From: Armatimonadota bacterium
Lineage (GTDB): Bacteria; Armatimonadota; Fimbriimonadia; Fimbriimonadales; ATM1
Length of the DNA stretch: 64,000 nt
Assembly: GCA_003577165.1 (NCBI GenBank)
Contig: QEUM01000001.1
Coordinates: 273,889 to 337,888, forward strand
Direction of reading: 5' to 3'
Under the pieces are notes generated by a model that made no database searches, was not told the origin of the DNA, and saw only the letters and a program-made list of their open reading frames with translations. Shown here piece by piece: positions 43,488-51,896 of this stretch. The translations under genes were made by a program, and so were the position numbers. The number at the start of each line of letters is the position of its first letter. The stretch's first letter is position 1.

Positions 43488-44825
43488 TTATCGAGTTCGA
43501 ACGGGCGGAGGGGGGGGAGGTTCTTCGAGGGGCGGAATCGTCGGCGCCGGTGATGCGCCCGGCGCAAGTCCGATCGAGACTTGCGCTTGCTGCCCGCCCT
43601 CTCCCGCCGGCAGCGGCCTCGAATGAGCGACGATGTTCTCTACCGCAGGCGCGGCATGACGTCTCCACAAGACGACGCGCTTGCCATACACGTCGGTCTC
43701 CTCTGTGCCGATCGCTCGTTCGCCGCCGGGAATGTACTCCGCGGCGTCTTCGCTCACGGCAGTCCCGCCGGGCGGAGCAGCCCTCTGCACGTGCGCGGCG
43801 ATGTCGATGACGTGCGAGTAGTTGACCGAGCCCGCATCTCCGGCAGGCGCGACGACCGTTCCCGTGTGAATGCCGCAACGGATTTGGAACGGACTGCCGA
43901 TTCGATTCTTGAATGCGTTGAACTCGAGCAGCCCGGCGTGAAGCCTTCTGGATGCCAGGAACGCCGCCTGAGGATGCTCGAACACAAGCATGATGCCGTC
44001 GCCCGCCGTGCTATGAACGCTCCCGTCGAATTGTGACGCGACTTCCGTCACGTACTTCGTGTACTCACCGAACGAATACTCGACAGCCAACGGGTCGGCG
44101 TTCGACTTCATGCTCGTGCTGCCGACGACGTCGACGCTCAAGAACGTAACGGAACGCTCGCCAGACTTCAACTCCTCCTGCAGTTCGATTAACTGCCGAA
44201 GGAGGTACTCCCTTCGCTTGATGGGATCATGCTGAAGGCGCAGCTGCAGGATGCGATCGCTCAAAGCGGAGCACACGAAGCCCGCGAGCGCGCCGAGAAG
44301 AAGGAACGGGAGCAGCTTGACACCGTCGAATTCAAACGTCGTCCGAAACATCTGCGAGAATAAAAACGAGAAGAAAGCCGACCCGATGATGAACGATCCG
44401 CCGAGCACTCCGCCGGCGACGACTCCAAGTTCCTTTCTCCGCGCCTGCGCCAGGTTCCATATCGCCAGCAGAACGACGGCGAATCCTCCGATAAACGCAA
44501 GGCCGTACGGATCGCCCGTGATCTGTCCCCAAATGTTGACGAGGCCAGCCTGAAGCCCAAGAAACGCGCTCGTCACGATCCGCCGCGCGGGAAGGCTCAT
44601 CTGGCGAACCTGCTGGACGAATCGTCCCCACTTCGTCCGCTTAGCTTCCCTCTGCTCGGATAGGAGGTCGAACGCGGCCCGAAGCGACTCCGGCGATGCG
44701 TTGGTCATTTCCGCAACGCTTCGCAGCAACTCCTCGGACGACTGCGCGTTGACGAGCGATTGGATCCGGTCCGACAGATTCCCGGAGCCACCCGAAGCGT
44801 CGTTTCCCTGACCTTCCGATTGCAT
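43488..44825 (-). CDS. Membrane-bound class III adenylate/guanylate cyclase-like protein
   Basis: 445 residues from ATG 44825. The open frame to 45653 runs antisense through moaD/moaE and is not coding. Four or five membrane helices lie at ~82-188. The cyclase homology domain (~222-400) has the metal aspartates D232 (FLSVDVVGST) and D276 (STAGDGIMLVF). The segment that normally reads VNxAARL is VIDIAAHV, replacing the transition-state Asn and Arg by Asp341 and His345, so activity is uncertain. A Pro-rich tail ends the protein. TACAAT (minus strand, 44844-44849) lies 18 bases upstream. Confidence 0.87.
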   Translation of the reverse strand: MQSEGQGNDASGGSGNLSDRIQSLVNAQSSEELLRSVAEMTNASPESLRAAFDLLSEQREAKRTKWGRFVQQVRQMSLPARRIVTSAFLGLQAGLVNIWGQITGDPYGLAFIGGFAVVLLAIWNLAQARRKELGVVAGGVLGGSFIIGSAFFSFLFSQMFRTTFEFDGVKLLPFLLLGALAGFVCSALSDRILQLRLQHDPIKRREYLLRQLIELQEELKSGERSVTFLSVDVVGSTSMKSNADPLAVEYSFGEYTKYVTEVASQFDGSVHSTAGDGIMLVFEHPQAAFLASRRLHAGLLEFNAFKNRIGSPFQIRCGIHTGTVVAPAGDAGSVNYSHVIDIAAHVQRAAPPGGTAVSEDAAEYIPGGERAIGTEETDVYGKRVVLWRRHAAPAVENIVAHSRPLPAGEGGQQAQVSIGLAPGASPAPTIPPLEEPPPPPPVRTR

Positions 44826-44843
44826 CTCGTCTGCGCTAGGAGC

Positions 44844-44865
44844 ATTGTACAGGAACCGGTAGAAT
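44844..44865. promoter_or_regulatory. Overlapping divergent -10 boxes: cyclase (minus) and moaD (plus)
   Basis: Minus-strand TACAAT (44844-44849) faces the cyclase. Plus-strand TAGAAT (44860-44865) ends exactly 6 bases before the moaD GTG. With 10 bases between boxes, each promoter's spacer overlaps the other's -10, so they should compete for polymerase. Confidence 0.5.
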
Positions 44866-44871
44866 TCCGAC

Positions 44872-45102
44872 GTGCCCCTTACCGTACGACTGTTCGCCAG
44901 TTTGCGTGCCAGGTACGGCGAAACGACGGAAGTGAACCTGGACCCCCCGCTCAGCGCCCTTGAATTGAGGTCCCATCTCCAAAAGACCGAGGTCTGGACG
45001 CCTGGGGCGAGAGTCGCCGTGAACCACGAGTTCGTGGGCGATGACGCGACCATTTCGCCGGGCGACGAAGTGGCAGTGGTGCCCCCGGTGAGCGGCGGAT
45101 GA
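44872..45102 (+). CDS. moaD: Molybdopterin synthase sulfur carrier subunit
   Basis: 76-residue ubiquitin-like protein (LTVRLFASLRARYG, VAVNHEFVGDDATISPGDEVAVVPPVSGG) ending in the Gly-Gly needed for thiocarboxylation. It donates sulfur to precursor Z with MoaE. The GTG start is TA-led. It overlaps moaE by 4 bases. Confidence 0.94.
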   Translation: MPLTVRLFASLRARYGETTEVNLDPPLSALELRSHLQKTEVWTPGARVAVNHEFVGDDATISPGDEVAVVPPVSGG

Positions 45103-45524
45103 GCCTGGTTCTCCTCACGCGCGATCCGATCGACCCGGAGGCGACTCGAAAATCTCTCGAAGACCCGACGCTCGGCGGCCTGACGATGTTCATCGGTGAA
45201 GTCCGGGCCCTCACGGGCGGCAAGGAGACGTCGAAACTCGTCTACTCCGCATACGAAGAAATGGCGCTCGTCCAGATGAAGCGGATCGCGCAAGAAGCCG
45301 AGGAGAAATGGTCGGCCCGCGTGGCGATGATCCATCGGCTCGGCGAACTCTTTCCGGGAGACATCGCCGTGCTCACAGCCGCCGCGTGCGCGCATCGAGA
45401 AGAAGCCTTCGCTTGTTGCCGGCACCTGATCGAAACGCTCAAGTTCGACGTGCCGATCTGGAAACAGGAGTTCGGCCCGGATGGCGTTGCGTGGATCGAA
45501 GGCGATTCTCGGGTGATGGAGTGA
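45099..45524 (+). CDS. moaE: Molybdopterin synthase catalytic subunit
   Basis: 141 residues: GGLTMFIGEVRALTGGKETSKLVYSAYEEMAL, IHRLGELFPGDIAVLTAAACAHREEAFACCRHLIETLKFDVPIWKQE with the catalytic Lys pair. It converts precursor Z to molybdopterin with MoaD, to which it is coupled. MoaA lies 6.4 kb downstream, so Moco genes are split. Confidence 0.95.
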   Translation: MSLVLLTRDPIDPEATRKSLEDPTLGGLTMFIGEVRALTGGKETSKLVYSAYEEMALVQMKRIAQEAEEKWSARVAMIHRLGELFPGDIAVLTAAACAHREEAFACCRHLIETLKFDVPIWKQEFGPDGVAWIEGDSRVME

Positions 45525-45533
45525 CGTCGAAAA

Positions 45534-46523
45534 GTGCTTAGGGACGTCACCATCATCGGCGCGGGTCCGGTTGGTCTGTTCGGCGCGTTCTACGCAGGAC
45601 TCCGAGGCATGACGTGCCGAGTCATGGATGCGCTCGACGAACCGGGAGGCCAACTCATCGCGCTCTATCCGGAGAAGCCCATTTACGACATGCCCGGCTT
45701 TCCCGAAGTGCTCGCGGCGGACTTAGTCAAAGAGTTGGCTCGGCAGGCGGATCGGTTCGGTCCCGAGTATGTTCTGGGAGAAACGGCAAAAACCCTTGAG
45801 AACACCGAGAATGGGTTCCGCATCGGGACAGACCGAGGCGAATACGATACGAGAACGATCATCCTCTGCGCCGGATTGGGGGCGTTTACGCCAACGCAAC
45901 TCGGCGTCCCTCGCGAAGCAGATTTCCTCGGCAAGGGGCTTTCCTACGGGGTGAAGAACAAGAGCGATGCGGAGGGGAAAAGATGCGTCGTCGTCGGTGG
46001 CGGTGATAGCGCATGCGATTGGGCCCTCGGATTGCTCGACGTCGCCTCCGAAGTCACGCTTGTTCATCGGCGCGACGGCTTCCGCGCGCACGAGGAGACG
46101 GTGCGACAACTCTTCACGTCACCCGTCAAAGTAAGAACTTTCGAAGTCGTGACGGAACTGATCGGAGAGGACAACATCGAGGCCGTCAAGGTTCGCAACA
46201 ACAAGGACGCATCCGAGTCGCTCATCGAATGTGACCGAGTGGTCGTTTGCATCGGCTACAAATCTTCTCTCGGGCCCCTGCGCGACTGGGGACTCGAACT
46301 GCAGAAGAACAAGATCGTCGTAGACACGACGATGCGCACGAACATCCCGGGCGTGTTCGCTGCTGGCGACGTTTGCGCACACGACGCCAAGTTGGATCTG
46401 ATAGCCACCGGCGTCGGAGAGGTATGCATCGCCGTGAACTACGCGAAGACCTTCATAGACCCAACCGCGAAGACCTTTCCCGGACACAGCAGCGACATGG
46501 ACTTGCCGCAACTTCGAGGATGA
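45534..46523 (+). CDS. Ferredoxin/flavodoxin--NADP reductase, thioredoxin-reductase-like (YumC type)
   Basis: 329 residues. FAD motif TIIGAGPVGLFGAFYAG, then EPGGQLIALYPEKPIYDMPGF, which is characteristic of TrxR-like FNRs. NADP motif VVVGGGDSACDWAL and HRRDGFRAHE follow, and the C-terminal FAD contact is GVFAAGDVCAHDAKLDLIATGVGEVCIAV. The CxxC of true thioredoxin reductases is absent, supporting a ferredoxin reductase. Starts GTG 45534, 10 bases after moaE. Overlaps the next gene by 4 bases. Confidence 0.92.
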   Translation: MLRDVTIIGAGPVGLFGAFYAGLRGMTCRVMDALDEPGGQLIALYPEKPIYDMPGFPEVLAADLVKELARQADRFGPEYVLGETAKTLENTENGFRIGTDRGEYDTRTIILCAGLGAFTPTQLGVPREADFLGKGLSYGVKNKSDAEGKRCVVVGGGDSACDWALGLLDVASEVTLVHRRDGFRAHEETVRQLFTSPVKVRTFEVVTELIGEDNIEAVKVRNNKDASESLIECDRVVVCIGYKSSLGPLRDWGLELQKNKIVVDTTMRTNIPGVFAAGDVCAHDAKLDLIATGVGEVCIAVNYAKTFIDPTAKTFPGHSSDMDLPQLRG

Positions 46524-47560
46524 ACGTCGCAGTCATCGGAGCAGGCGCGGCTGGCACGTCAGCGGCCATGAACCTCGCCCTCGGCGGTCATAAGGTCGTC
46601 GTCTTCGAGCAATTTGAGCGCGGCCACACGCGCGGAAGTTCGCACGGCACTTCCCGCATCACGCGGCACACCTATGCCGACCCCTACTACTGCTCGCTTG
46701 CGGTCGAGGCCAACCGCGAGTGGTTTGAATTGGAGCGACTGGCTGGCGAACAGATCTTCGTCCCGTGCGGACTCCTCGCGTTCGGAGATCCGAACTCCGA
46801 CTGGCTCAAGAGCGCCATCGCGGGACTCGTACAATGGGAAGTTCCACACGAACACTTGGACGCAAGGCAAACACTCGAGCGATTCGGGATCCGCCTCGAC
46901 GCAGGAGAGGTTTCTGTTTTCGAGCCGGGAGCCGGCATGCTTCGCTCGTCTTTGATTCTGCGCCTCAACGAAGCGATCGCGGCGGAGCACGGAGCGGTCT
47001 TCCTGTATGAAACTCCCGCAACCCTCTCCGATGACGGACGTGTCAACGGAGAAGCCTTCGATGCAGTTGTGATCTGCGCGGGAGCCTGGTCCGGAATGTT
47101 TGCGCACTTGCCAACCGTGCCGACGATTCAACACTTCGCTTACTTCGCGGCCTCCATAGAGGCTCCCGTCCCGTGTTGGGTCGAAGCGACGCCAGACCAC
47201 TTCTATGGCTTCGGAGATTACGGTCGCGGATTTAAGATCGGCCTCCATCGGTACGGCCCTCGGTTCACGCCGGAGTCCGATCCGGAACTCGACCCGGCTG
47301 TGCTTGACGAGATCGGGCGCGTCGCGGTCCGGAGGCTTGGCGCCCGCCTGCCTCAACTGGAAGCCTTCACTTGCCTCTACACGACTGCCCCCAACGAGGA
47401 CTTCGTTCTCGTCCAAGTGCCGAACCACGTTCCCGTCTATCTGATCAGCGCCTGCTCCGGGCACGGCTTTAAGTTCTCCGCCTGGTTCGGCAGGCTCGCG
47501 CGGAGGCTCATAGAAGGCGAGGTGTCGCCGTCCGACTTTCCTCGCTTCTCCCCAAAGTAA
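46520..47560 (+). CDS. FAD-dependent amine oxidase, monomeric sarcosine oxidase/N-methyltryptophan oxidase-like
   Basis: 346 residues from ATG 46520. FAD-binding NVAVIGAGAAGTSAAMNLALGGHKVVVFEQF is followed by HTRGSSHGTSRITRHTYADPYY. That GSSHGxSR block is diagnostic of the sarcosine oxidase group. AVVICAGAWS and a C-terminal NEDFVLVQVPNHVPVYLISACSGHGFKFS, which holds the usual covalent-flavin Cys within CSGHGFK, follow. Substrate probably an N-methyl amino acid. Coupled by ATGA to the ferredoxin reductase. Confidence 0.9.
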   Translation: MNVAVIGAGAAGTSAAMNLALGGHKVVVFEQFERGHTRGSSHGTSRITRHTYADPYYCSLAVEANREWFELERLAGEQIFVPCGLLAFGDPNSDWLKSAIAGLVQWEVPHEHLDARQTLERFGIRLDAGEVSVFEPGAGMLRSSLILRLNEAIAAEHGAVFLYETPATLSDDGRVNGEAFDAVVICAGAWSGMFAHLPTVPTIQHFAYFAASIEAPVPCWVEATPDHFYGFGDYGRGFKIGLHRYGPRFTPESDPELDPAVLDEIGRVAVRRLGARLPQLEAFTCLYTTAPNEDFVLVQVPNHVPVYLISACSGHGFKFSAWFGRLARRLIEGEVSPSDFPRFSPK

Positions 47561-47594
47561 CGAACGAGTCCATCCCGACGTCTTCTCTCCAGCC

Positions 47595-49118
47595 ATGATC
47601 GTCGCAGCCCTCATCCCTTGCCTGCTTCCCGCGAACGCCCAGGTGTCCGCCGACCAGATTCGAGACCGGGCCGCCGCTGCGATCGGCATCGAGAGGCTTG
47701 AAGAAGTCCCACGGGGCGTGTCGTTGCAGGGCTCCATCCGATACCTCGACATTCCGTCGCGGTATTCCCTGCTCTTCGATTCTTCCGGTCGCTTCGTGGA
47801 GTCCATTCAGGGCCGACTTTCTGAGACACACGGATTCGATGGCAGCGTCTGTTGGACCACCGACTGGTGCGGCCTGACTCGAAAAGTCGAATTAGAGGAG
47901 CGCGACCTACAAATCACCGCAACCTGGCTCGTCACAGGATTCTGGACATCGCGATCTTCGGCAACGGAGCTGCGAATCGACGACTCCGACCCGAGCGACG
48001 GCGCCACGGAACTGATTTGCAGCCTTTCAAAAACGCCGATGAAGGTCCGCCTGTTCATAGACGAGAAGTCGTGGCTGCTGACCAAGGCGACGCGCACAAG
48101 CGTGTCAGGCGAGCAAGTCTGGACATTTGGTAACTACAAAGATTTCCGCGGATTCAAACTTCCCGGCCTCATGACGTTCTCCGAGGCCGGCGTTACAAAT
48201 GAGATCAAAGTCGAGAAGATCGAAGAAGCCCCCACGTTCGTTCGCAACCCCTATGAACTCTTGCCGTCTGCATCGAAGAACGCTTCCTTCCGCGATGTGG
48301 AGCCATCGAATCTCGAAGTAAAACGACTCTTCACCGGCCACATCTGCGTGTCGCCCACCGTCGACGGAAAGAACGTCGGATGGTTCATCCTCGATTCGGG
48401 TGCGGGCGTGATGGTGATAGACAAATCGAAAGCGGACGAACTCAAATTGGACCCGTTCGGGAAGTTGCCCGTCGTCGGCATCGGAGGCGTCGAGGTATCC
48501 CACCTGCGCGCCGGCAAGACCTTCGACCTCGGCCCCCTGCGAATATCCGATCCCGTCTACCTGGAACTGGACCTCTCGATGATCTCCCGAGCCGTCGGAA
48601 TCGAACTCGCGGGGATCGCTGGCTTCGACGTGTTCGCTAGTTCGATCGTAGATCTCGACCTCGACGCCCCGGCCATAGCGATTCACAACCCCGGAAAATT
48701 TCAACTTTCTGGCGGAAAATGGCAGAGACTTTGGATTGACGGCAAAGTCCCTGCAGTCGAAGCGGCGTACGAGGGCGACAGGCGAGGGGTCTTTCGGCTG
48801 GACACCGGCGCACCGAACACTGTGACCTTTCATTCGCCGACCGTCGAGAAGTATCGGCTCCTCGAGGGGCGCGAAACGAAGCCTGCATTCATCGGTGGAG
48901 TGGGAGGCGCATCCAAGGCCGTCTCGGGCCCCATGGAATGGTTTGAGATCGCGGGCCACAGGTTCGAAAAGCCGCAGGTCGTGTTCAGTCAGGCGAAGTC
49001 AGGGGCCTTCGCGGATGAGTACACCGTTGGCAACATCGGAGGCGAATTCCTCCATCCCTTCCGCGTAGTCTTCGATTACACGCTTAGCCGGATTGCCTTC
49101 GTGAAGAAGGCGAACTAA
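47595..49118 (+). CDS. Secreted protein with two retropepsin-like aspartyl protease domains
   Basis: 507 residues. A signal peptide (MIVAALIPCLLPANAQ) and a LolA-like beta domain (~20-210) precede two retropepsin-type units. The first has GWFILDSGAGVMVID with Asp267, the second GVFRLDTGAPNTVTF with Asp403. Each has the glycine-rich flap-like stretch (VVGIGGVE; FIGGVGGASK). In retroviral-type proteases two such units form one active site, so the single chain could make an internal dimer. It overlaps the convergent response-regulator gene by 4 bases. Confidence 0.83.
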   Translation: MIVAALIPCLLPANAQVSADQIRDRAAAAIGIERLEEVPRGVSLQGSIRYLDIPSRYSLLFDSSGRFVESIQGRLSETHGFDGSVCWTTDWCGLTRKVELEERDLQITATWLVTGFWTSRSSATELRIDDSDPSDGATELICSLSKTPMKVRLFIDEKSWLLTKATRTSVSGEQVWTFGNYKDFRGFKLPGLMTFSEAGVTNEIKVEKIEEAPTFVRNPYELLPSASKNASFRDVEPSNLEVKRLFTGHICVSPTVDGKNVGWFILDSGAGVMVIDKSKADELKLDPFGKLPVVGIGGVEVSHLRAGKTFDLGPLRISDPVYLELDLSMISRAVGIELAGIAGFDVFASSIVDLDLDAPAIAIHNPGKFQLSGGKWQRLWIDGKVPAVEAAYEGDRRGVFRLDTGAPNTVTFHSPTVEKYRLLEGRETKPAFIGGVGGASKAVSGPMEWFEIAGHRFEKPQVVFSQAKSGAFADEYTVGNIGGEFLHPFRVVFDYTLSRIAFVKKAN

Positions 49119-49774
49119 CCGCTGACGAGTTTCTCTTTGATCGCCTTCATGGCGGCCTCGGTTCTGCTGTTCACCTGCAGTGCCTTCAGGATGTTGCTCA
49201 CGTGGTTCTTCACGGTCTTCTCCGCAAGGCACAGCCGGTCGGCGATCTCCTTGTTCCTCATTCCTTGAGTAACGAGATCCAAAATCTCCAACTCGCGCGC
49301 ACTCAATTCATACAGATGCGTCTCGTCTAACTCCACGTCCTCCCTTTGTCGGCGGAAATCGTTGAGCACCATCGTCGCGATTTTCGGTGTGAGCGTTGCC
49401 TCACCTTGCGCCGCGCGCCGGATTGCGGAGATGACTTCGTCCGGCGTGCTCGTTTTTAAGAGATAGCCCATCGCGCCTGCGCGAATCGCATCGAAGACGT
49501 TGTCGTTGTCCTCGTGAACAGTCAAGACGACGAACGAGATGTCGCGCTTGCGTTTCGCAAGCGCGGTGATTGCAGCGATTCCGTCCATCCTCGGCATCTC
49601 GATGTCCGTGAGAAGCACGTCCGCGTCCTCGCGCTCGCACACCTCCACGGCCTCGTTGCCATCTTTGGCGATCCCGACGACCTGGATGTCAGTGGCAGAG
49701 GCGAGCACGCGCTCCAATGTGGTCCGATAACCTGCCATGTCGTCCGCGATTACGACGCGAATCCTCTCGCTCAT
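49115..49774 (-). CDS. NarL/FixJ-family response regulator
   Basis: 219 residues. The receiver domain has acidic pair D11-D12, phospho-acceptor D57 (LLTDIEMPRMDG), Thr in VVLTVHED and Lys in YLLKTSTPDEV. The LuxR-type HTH is at ~155-215 (LSARELEILDLVTQGMRNKEIADRLCLAEKTVKNHVSNILKAL). No histidine kinase is adjacent. TAGAAT (minus strand of 49781-49786) ends 6 bases before the ATG, and its TAG is also the stop codon of the upstream gene, so it has its own promoter. Confidence 0.94.
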   Translation of the reverse strand: MSERIRVVIADDMAGYRTTLERVLASATDIQVVGIAKDGNEAVEVCEREDADVLLTDIEMPRMDGIAAITALAKRKRDISFVVLTVHEDNDNVFDAIRAGAMGYLLKTSTPDEVISAIRRAAQGEATLTPKIATMVLNDFRRQREDVELDETHLYELSARELEILDLVTQGMRNKEIADRLCLAEKTVKNHVSNILKALQVNSRTEAAMKAIKEKLVSG

Positions 49775-49780
49775 GGTCAG

Positions 49781-49786
49781 ATTCTA
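49781..49786 (-). promoter_or_regulatory. TA-led -10 box for the response regulator (TAGAAT)
   Basis: Minus-strand TAGAAT ends exactly 6 bases before the ATG. Its first three bases are the TAG stop of the gene at 49784, so stop codon and -10 share sequence. Confidence 0.5.
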
Positions 49787-51250
49787 GCGGATACCGGCCC
49801 CCCCACTCGCTCGAAGACGCTCCCACACGGAGTGGTCCGCGAACCTCTCCCTCAAGCCGGCGACCTCGGCGAACTCCGTCGGATAGAAAGGGGGGCTTAT
49901 TGTTTCGGATCGGACCGCCCCGTCAAGCCTCTCATACGCCGTCGCTCCCATCTGCGCCCGCTGGAGCGCGGACGCGACGAGCAGGTCGAAGAGTCCGTCT
50001 TGGGTCTGATCCTTCGCGGCTTCCAGCCAGCGGAACCTGTGTCGATGCTGACCCCCGAGGGCGAGCCAGTGGGCCACGTCTCGGTAAGGCCCCGGATCGC
50101 CGCCCAGGCGGGAAAGAAGGCTCGTCGCCATCTCCGGCGAGCCCGCCCCGAAGAACGCCTCGGCGCGGAGCACCGGCTCGAGAGGAGACAGAAAGTGGGC
50201 GTTCGGAAGGTCCTGGTCGGCAACCTCGTCGGCCTCGCGCAGGCACCAATGCTTCAGCCACCAGGCGATCGGGTTGTCCGCCCCGTACAGCAAACTCTCC
50301 TCGAAATGCTGCGCGGCGCGGCGGACATCTCCCCTCTGCATCCAGACAAGGCCAAGCCCAAGCCATGCTCCATGGCTGACGCCGGACAAAGTCGTCGCAA
50401 AGTGCAGGCCGACCTCGGCCTCGTCGACCCTCCCCTCCGCAAGTAGCGAGAACAGGGCCGGAAGCGGGTCGTCCTCCGGCGCAACGGGCCGAGCAAGAGC
50501 GGGAATTTCAGGTAGCGGATGGCAAACGAGCGTGCGACCCGACTCATCTCGAATCTCGAACGCGGTCACGGCTGACGGCAGCGAGTCCAGTGGAACCTCG
50601 GAGAGTTCACCGGCTGTCACATCCACTTCCGTGTCGGCCGTGTCCCCGCCTGCGAGAAGCACAACCAACCGGACTCTCCTCGATCGATCGGACGCGACTC
50701 GCAGTAGGCGCTCATCCAACAGGGCCGAGGTTCCAGCGCCAGTTACTCTGAGTCCATCTCCGCCAGGGGAGGCCGTCAACCGCACCCGGAACGAGTCCGT
50801 GCGGAACGGGCCGAGGACGATCTCTCCCCCTGGACACGGCCGGTGAACCACCAGCGCGTTATCGTCCGGGGCGGCAATGACACTCACGCCATCCACCTCG
50901 GCTGCGGCCGACAGCCTTCCAGTGCCGGGTCGGATCGTCACGCGCGGGGCGACTCGCTTGAACGACGGTCCCCGGTTGAAGACGCAGACCGCCAAGTCGA
51001 CGGCGGCGACCTCCGGCACGAGGCCCATGAAGGCCTGATACGTCAGCCCCGCTTCCCAGTCGAAAGCCGCCACGACGACATCCCTTTCACTCGAGCCGAC
51101 TTCCGCGACCTGGATCGGGCCGGGGTAGGGAAACAGGTCCACCCCGCCCGGGGAGAGAAGTTCCTGCCCACCGCCCTCGATAACGAGCGACTCGATTCTT
51201 GGACGCTCCCCGGAGAGCGTCACGCGGACGAGACCGTTGCTCAGTTCCAA
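49784..51250 (-). CDS. Uncharacterised protein: beta-rich N-terminal half, helical repeat C-terminal half
   Basis: 488 residues from a TTG start (the latest upstream candidate, with weak context). The N-terminal ~230 residues are beta-rich and start MELSNGLVRVTLSGERPRIESLVI, resembling sugar-mutarotase/DUF5107-like sandwiches. The C-terminal half (GLGLVWMQRGDVRRAAQHFEESLLYG, NPIAWWLKHWCLREA) looks like TPR repeats as in DUF5107 proteins that act on carbohydrate. No catalytic residues were recognised. The combination is suggestive only. Confidence 0.6.
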   Translation of the reverse strand: MELSNGLVRVTLSGERPRIESLVIEGGGQELLSPGGVDLFPYPGPIQVAEVGSSERDVVVAAFDWEAGLTYQAFMGLVPEVAAVDLAVCVFNRGPSFKRVAPRVTIRPGTGRLSAAAEVDGVSVIAAPDDNALVVHRPCPGGEIVLGPFRTDSFRVRLTASPGGDGLRVTGAGTSALLDERLLRVASDRSRRVRLVVLLAGGDTADTEVDVTAGELSEVPLDSLPSAVTAFEIRDESGRTLVCHPLPEIPALARPVAPEDDPLPALFSLLAEGRVDEAEVGLHFATTLSGVSHGAWLGLGLVWMQRGDVRRAAQHFEESLLYGADNPIAWWLKHWCLREADEVADQDLPNAHFLSPLEPVLRAEAFFGAGSPEMATSLLSRLGGDPGPYRDVAHWLALGGQHRHRFRWLEAAKDQTQDGLFDLLVASALQRAQMGATAYERLDGAVRSETISPPFYPTEFAEVAGLRERFADHSVWERLRASGGAGIR

Positions 51251-51336
51251 GCCGGGCCCCGCGCGAAAATCCCCTCAATCACCGGTTTCGCCCGCAGTGT
51301 GATGGACATCAGGGCGCCAGATTACTTCCGCGGGAG

Positions 51337-51342
51337 TAGAAT
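51337..51342 (+). promoter_or_regulatory. TA-led -10 box (TAGAAT) for the 51349 gene and moaA operon
   Basis: TAGAAT ends exactly 6 bases before GTG 51349. It would drive the three overlapping genes up to moaA. Confidence 0.5.
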
Positions 51343-51348
51343 TCTCCT

Positions 51349-51558
51349 GTGAACAACGCCGCCCGGCGGCTCCTCCTCAGAACGGTAATGTGGGTCGGAG
51401 TACCCATTCTGTTGGTGCTCGCCGGCTACTGGTACGTGGGCCCGGTCTTCGGACCGCGCATCGCCGTGAAGTTTCTCGAGAACACTTCCGAGGGTGCGGA
51501 ACGAGGAGCGACGAATCAGGCTGCGTCGCAGAACCCGGAGGCGAAGCCCCGCTCGTGA
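51349..51558 (+). CDS. Small single-span membrane protein
   Basis: 69 residues from GTG 51349: MNNAARRLLLRTV, one membrane helix (~14-32, WVGVPILLVLAGYWYVGPVFG), then a short hydrophilic tail. No family recognised. Support comes from the TA-led start and from its TGA overlapping the GTG of the next gene (GTGA). First gene of a three-gene unit with the pseudo-receiver and moaA. Confidence 0.65.
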   Translation: MNNAARRLLLRTVMWVGVPILLVLAGYWYVGPVFGPRIAVKFLENTSEGAERGATNQAASQNPEAKPRS

Positions 51559-51896
51559 AAGTCCTGATTCTCGAACGCAACCTGCTCTGGACTTCAAGAT
51601 TCACTCAGACCTTGCGGTCGCTGGGCCATGAGAGTGATGTTCTGCAGAGTCCGCCACAGGATCTAAACGCGTACCGCGTCGCGATCGTCCATCTCGCGGA
51701 CGCTGCGCTCGATGTGAACGAGATCGTCTCGGAACTCAAATCACAAGGGATCGTCGTTATCGGCCATGCGGGTCACAAAGAGGTCGAAGCGCTCGAAGCC
51801 GGTCGCGCGGCGGGTTGCGATCGTGTCGCAACGAACGGCGAAATCACTGCGAAACTTCCGCAGATCATCGAGGAGTTAGGTGTTGCTGCGCGATAG
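51555..51896 (+). CDS. Degenerate receiver-domain protein
   Basis: 113 residues from GTG 51555. The sequence follows a CheY-like order: MKVLILERNLLWTSRF at the usual acidic pocket position, YRVAIVHLADAALD where the phospho-acceptor strand should end, and VVIGHAGHKEVEALEAGRAAGCDRVATNG. The acidic pair is absent and the acceptor position reads His, so normal phosphorylation is unlikely. It overlaps moaA by 17 bases and the gene before it by 4, suggesting a role linked to Moco synthesis or simple co-expression. Confidence 0.7.
   Translation: MKVLILERNLLWTSRFTQTLRSLGHESDVLQSPPQDLNAYRVAIVHLADAALDVNEIVSELKSQGIVVIGHAGHKEVEALEAGRAAGCDRVATNGEITAKLPQIIEELGVAAR

Noticed and set aside
43488..45653. 721-residue extension of the cyclase frame
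   Set aside because: The extra part lies antisense to moaD and moaE, which are clear genes. The cyclase starts at 44825.
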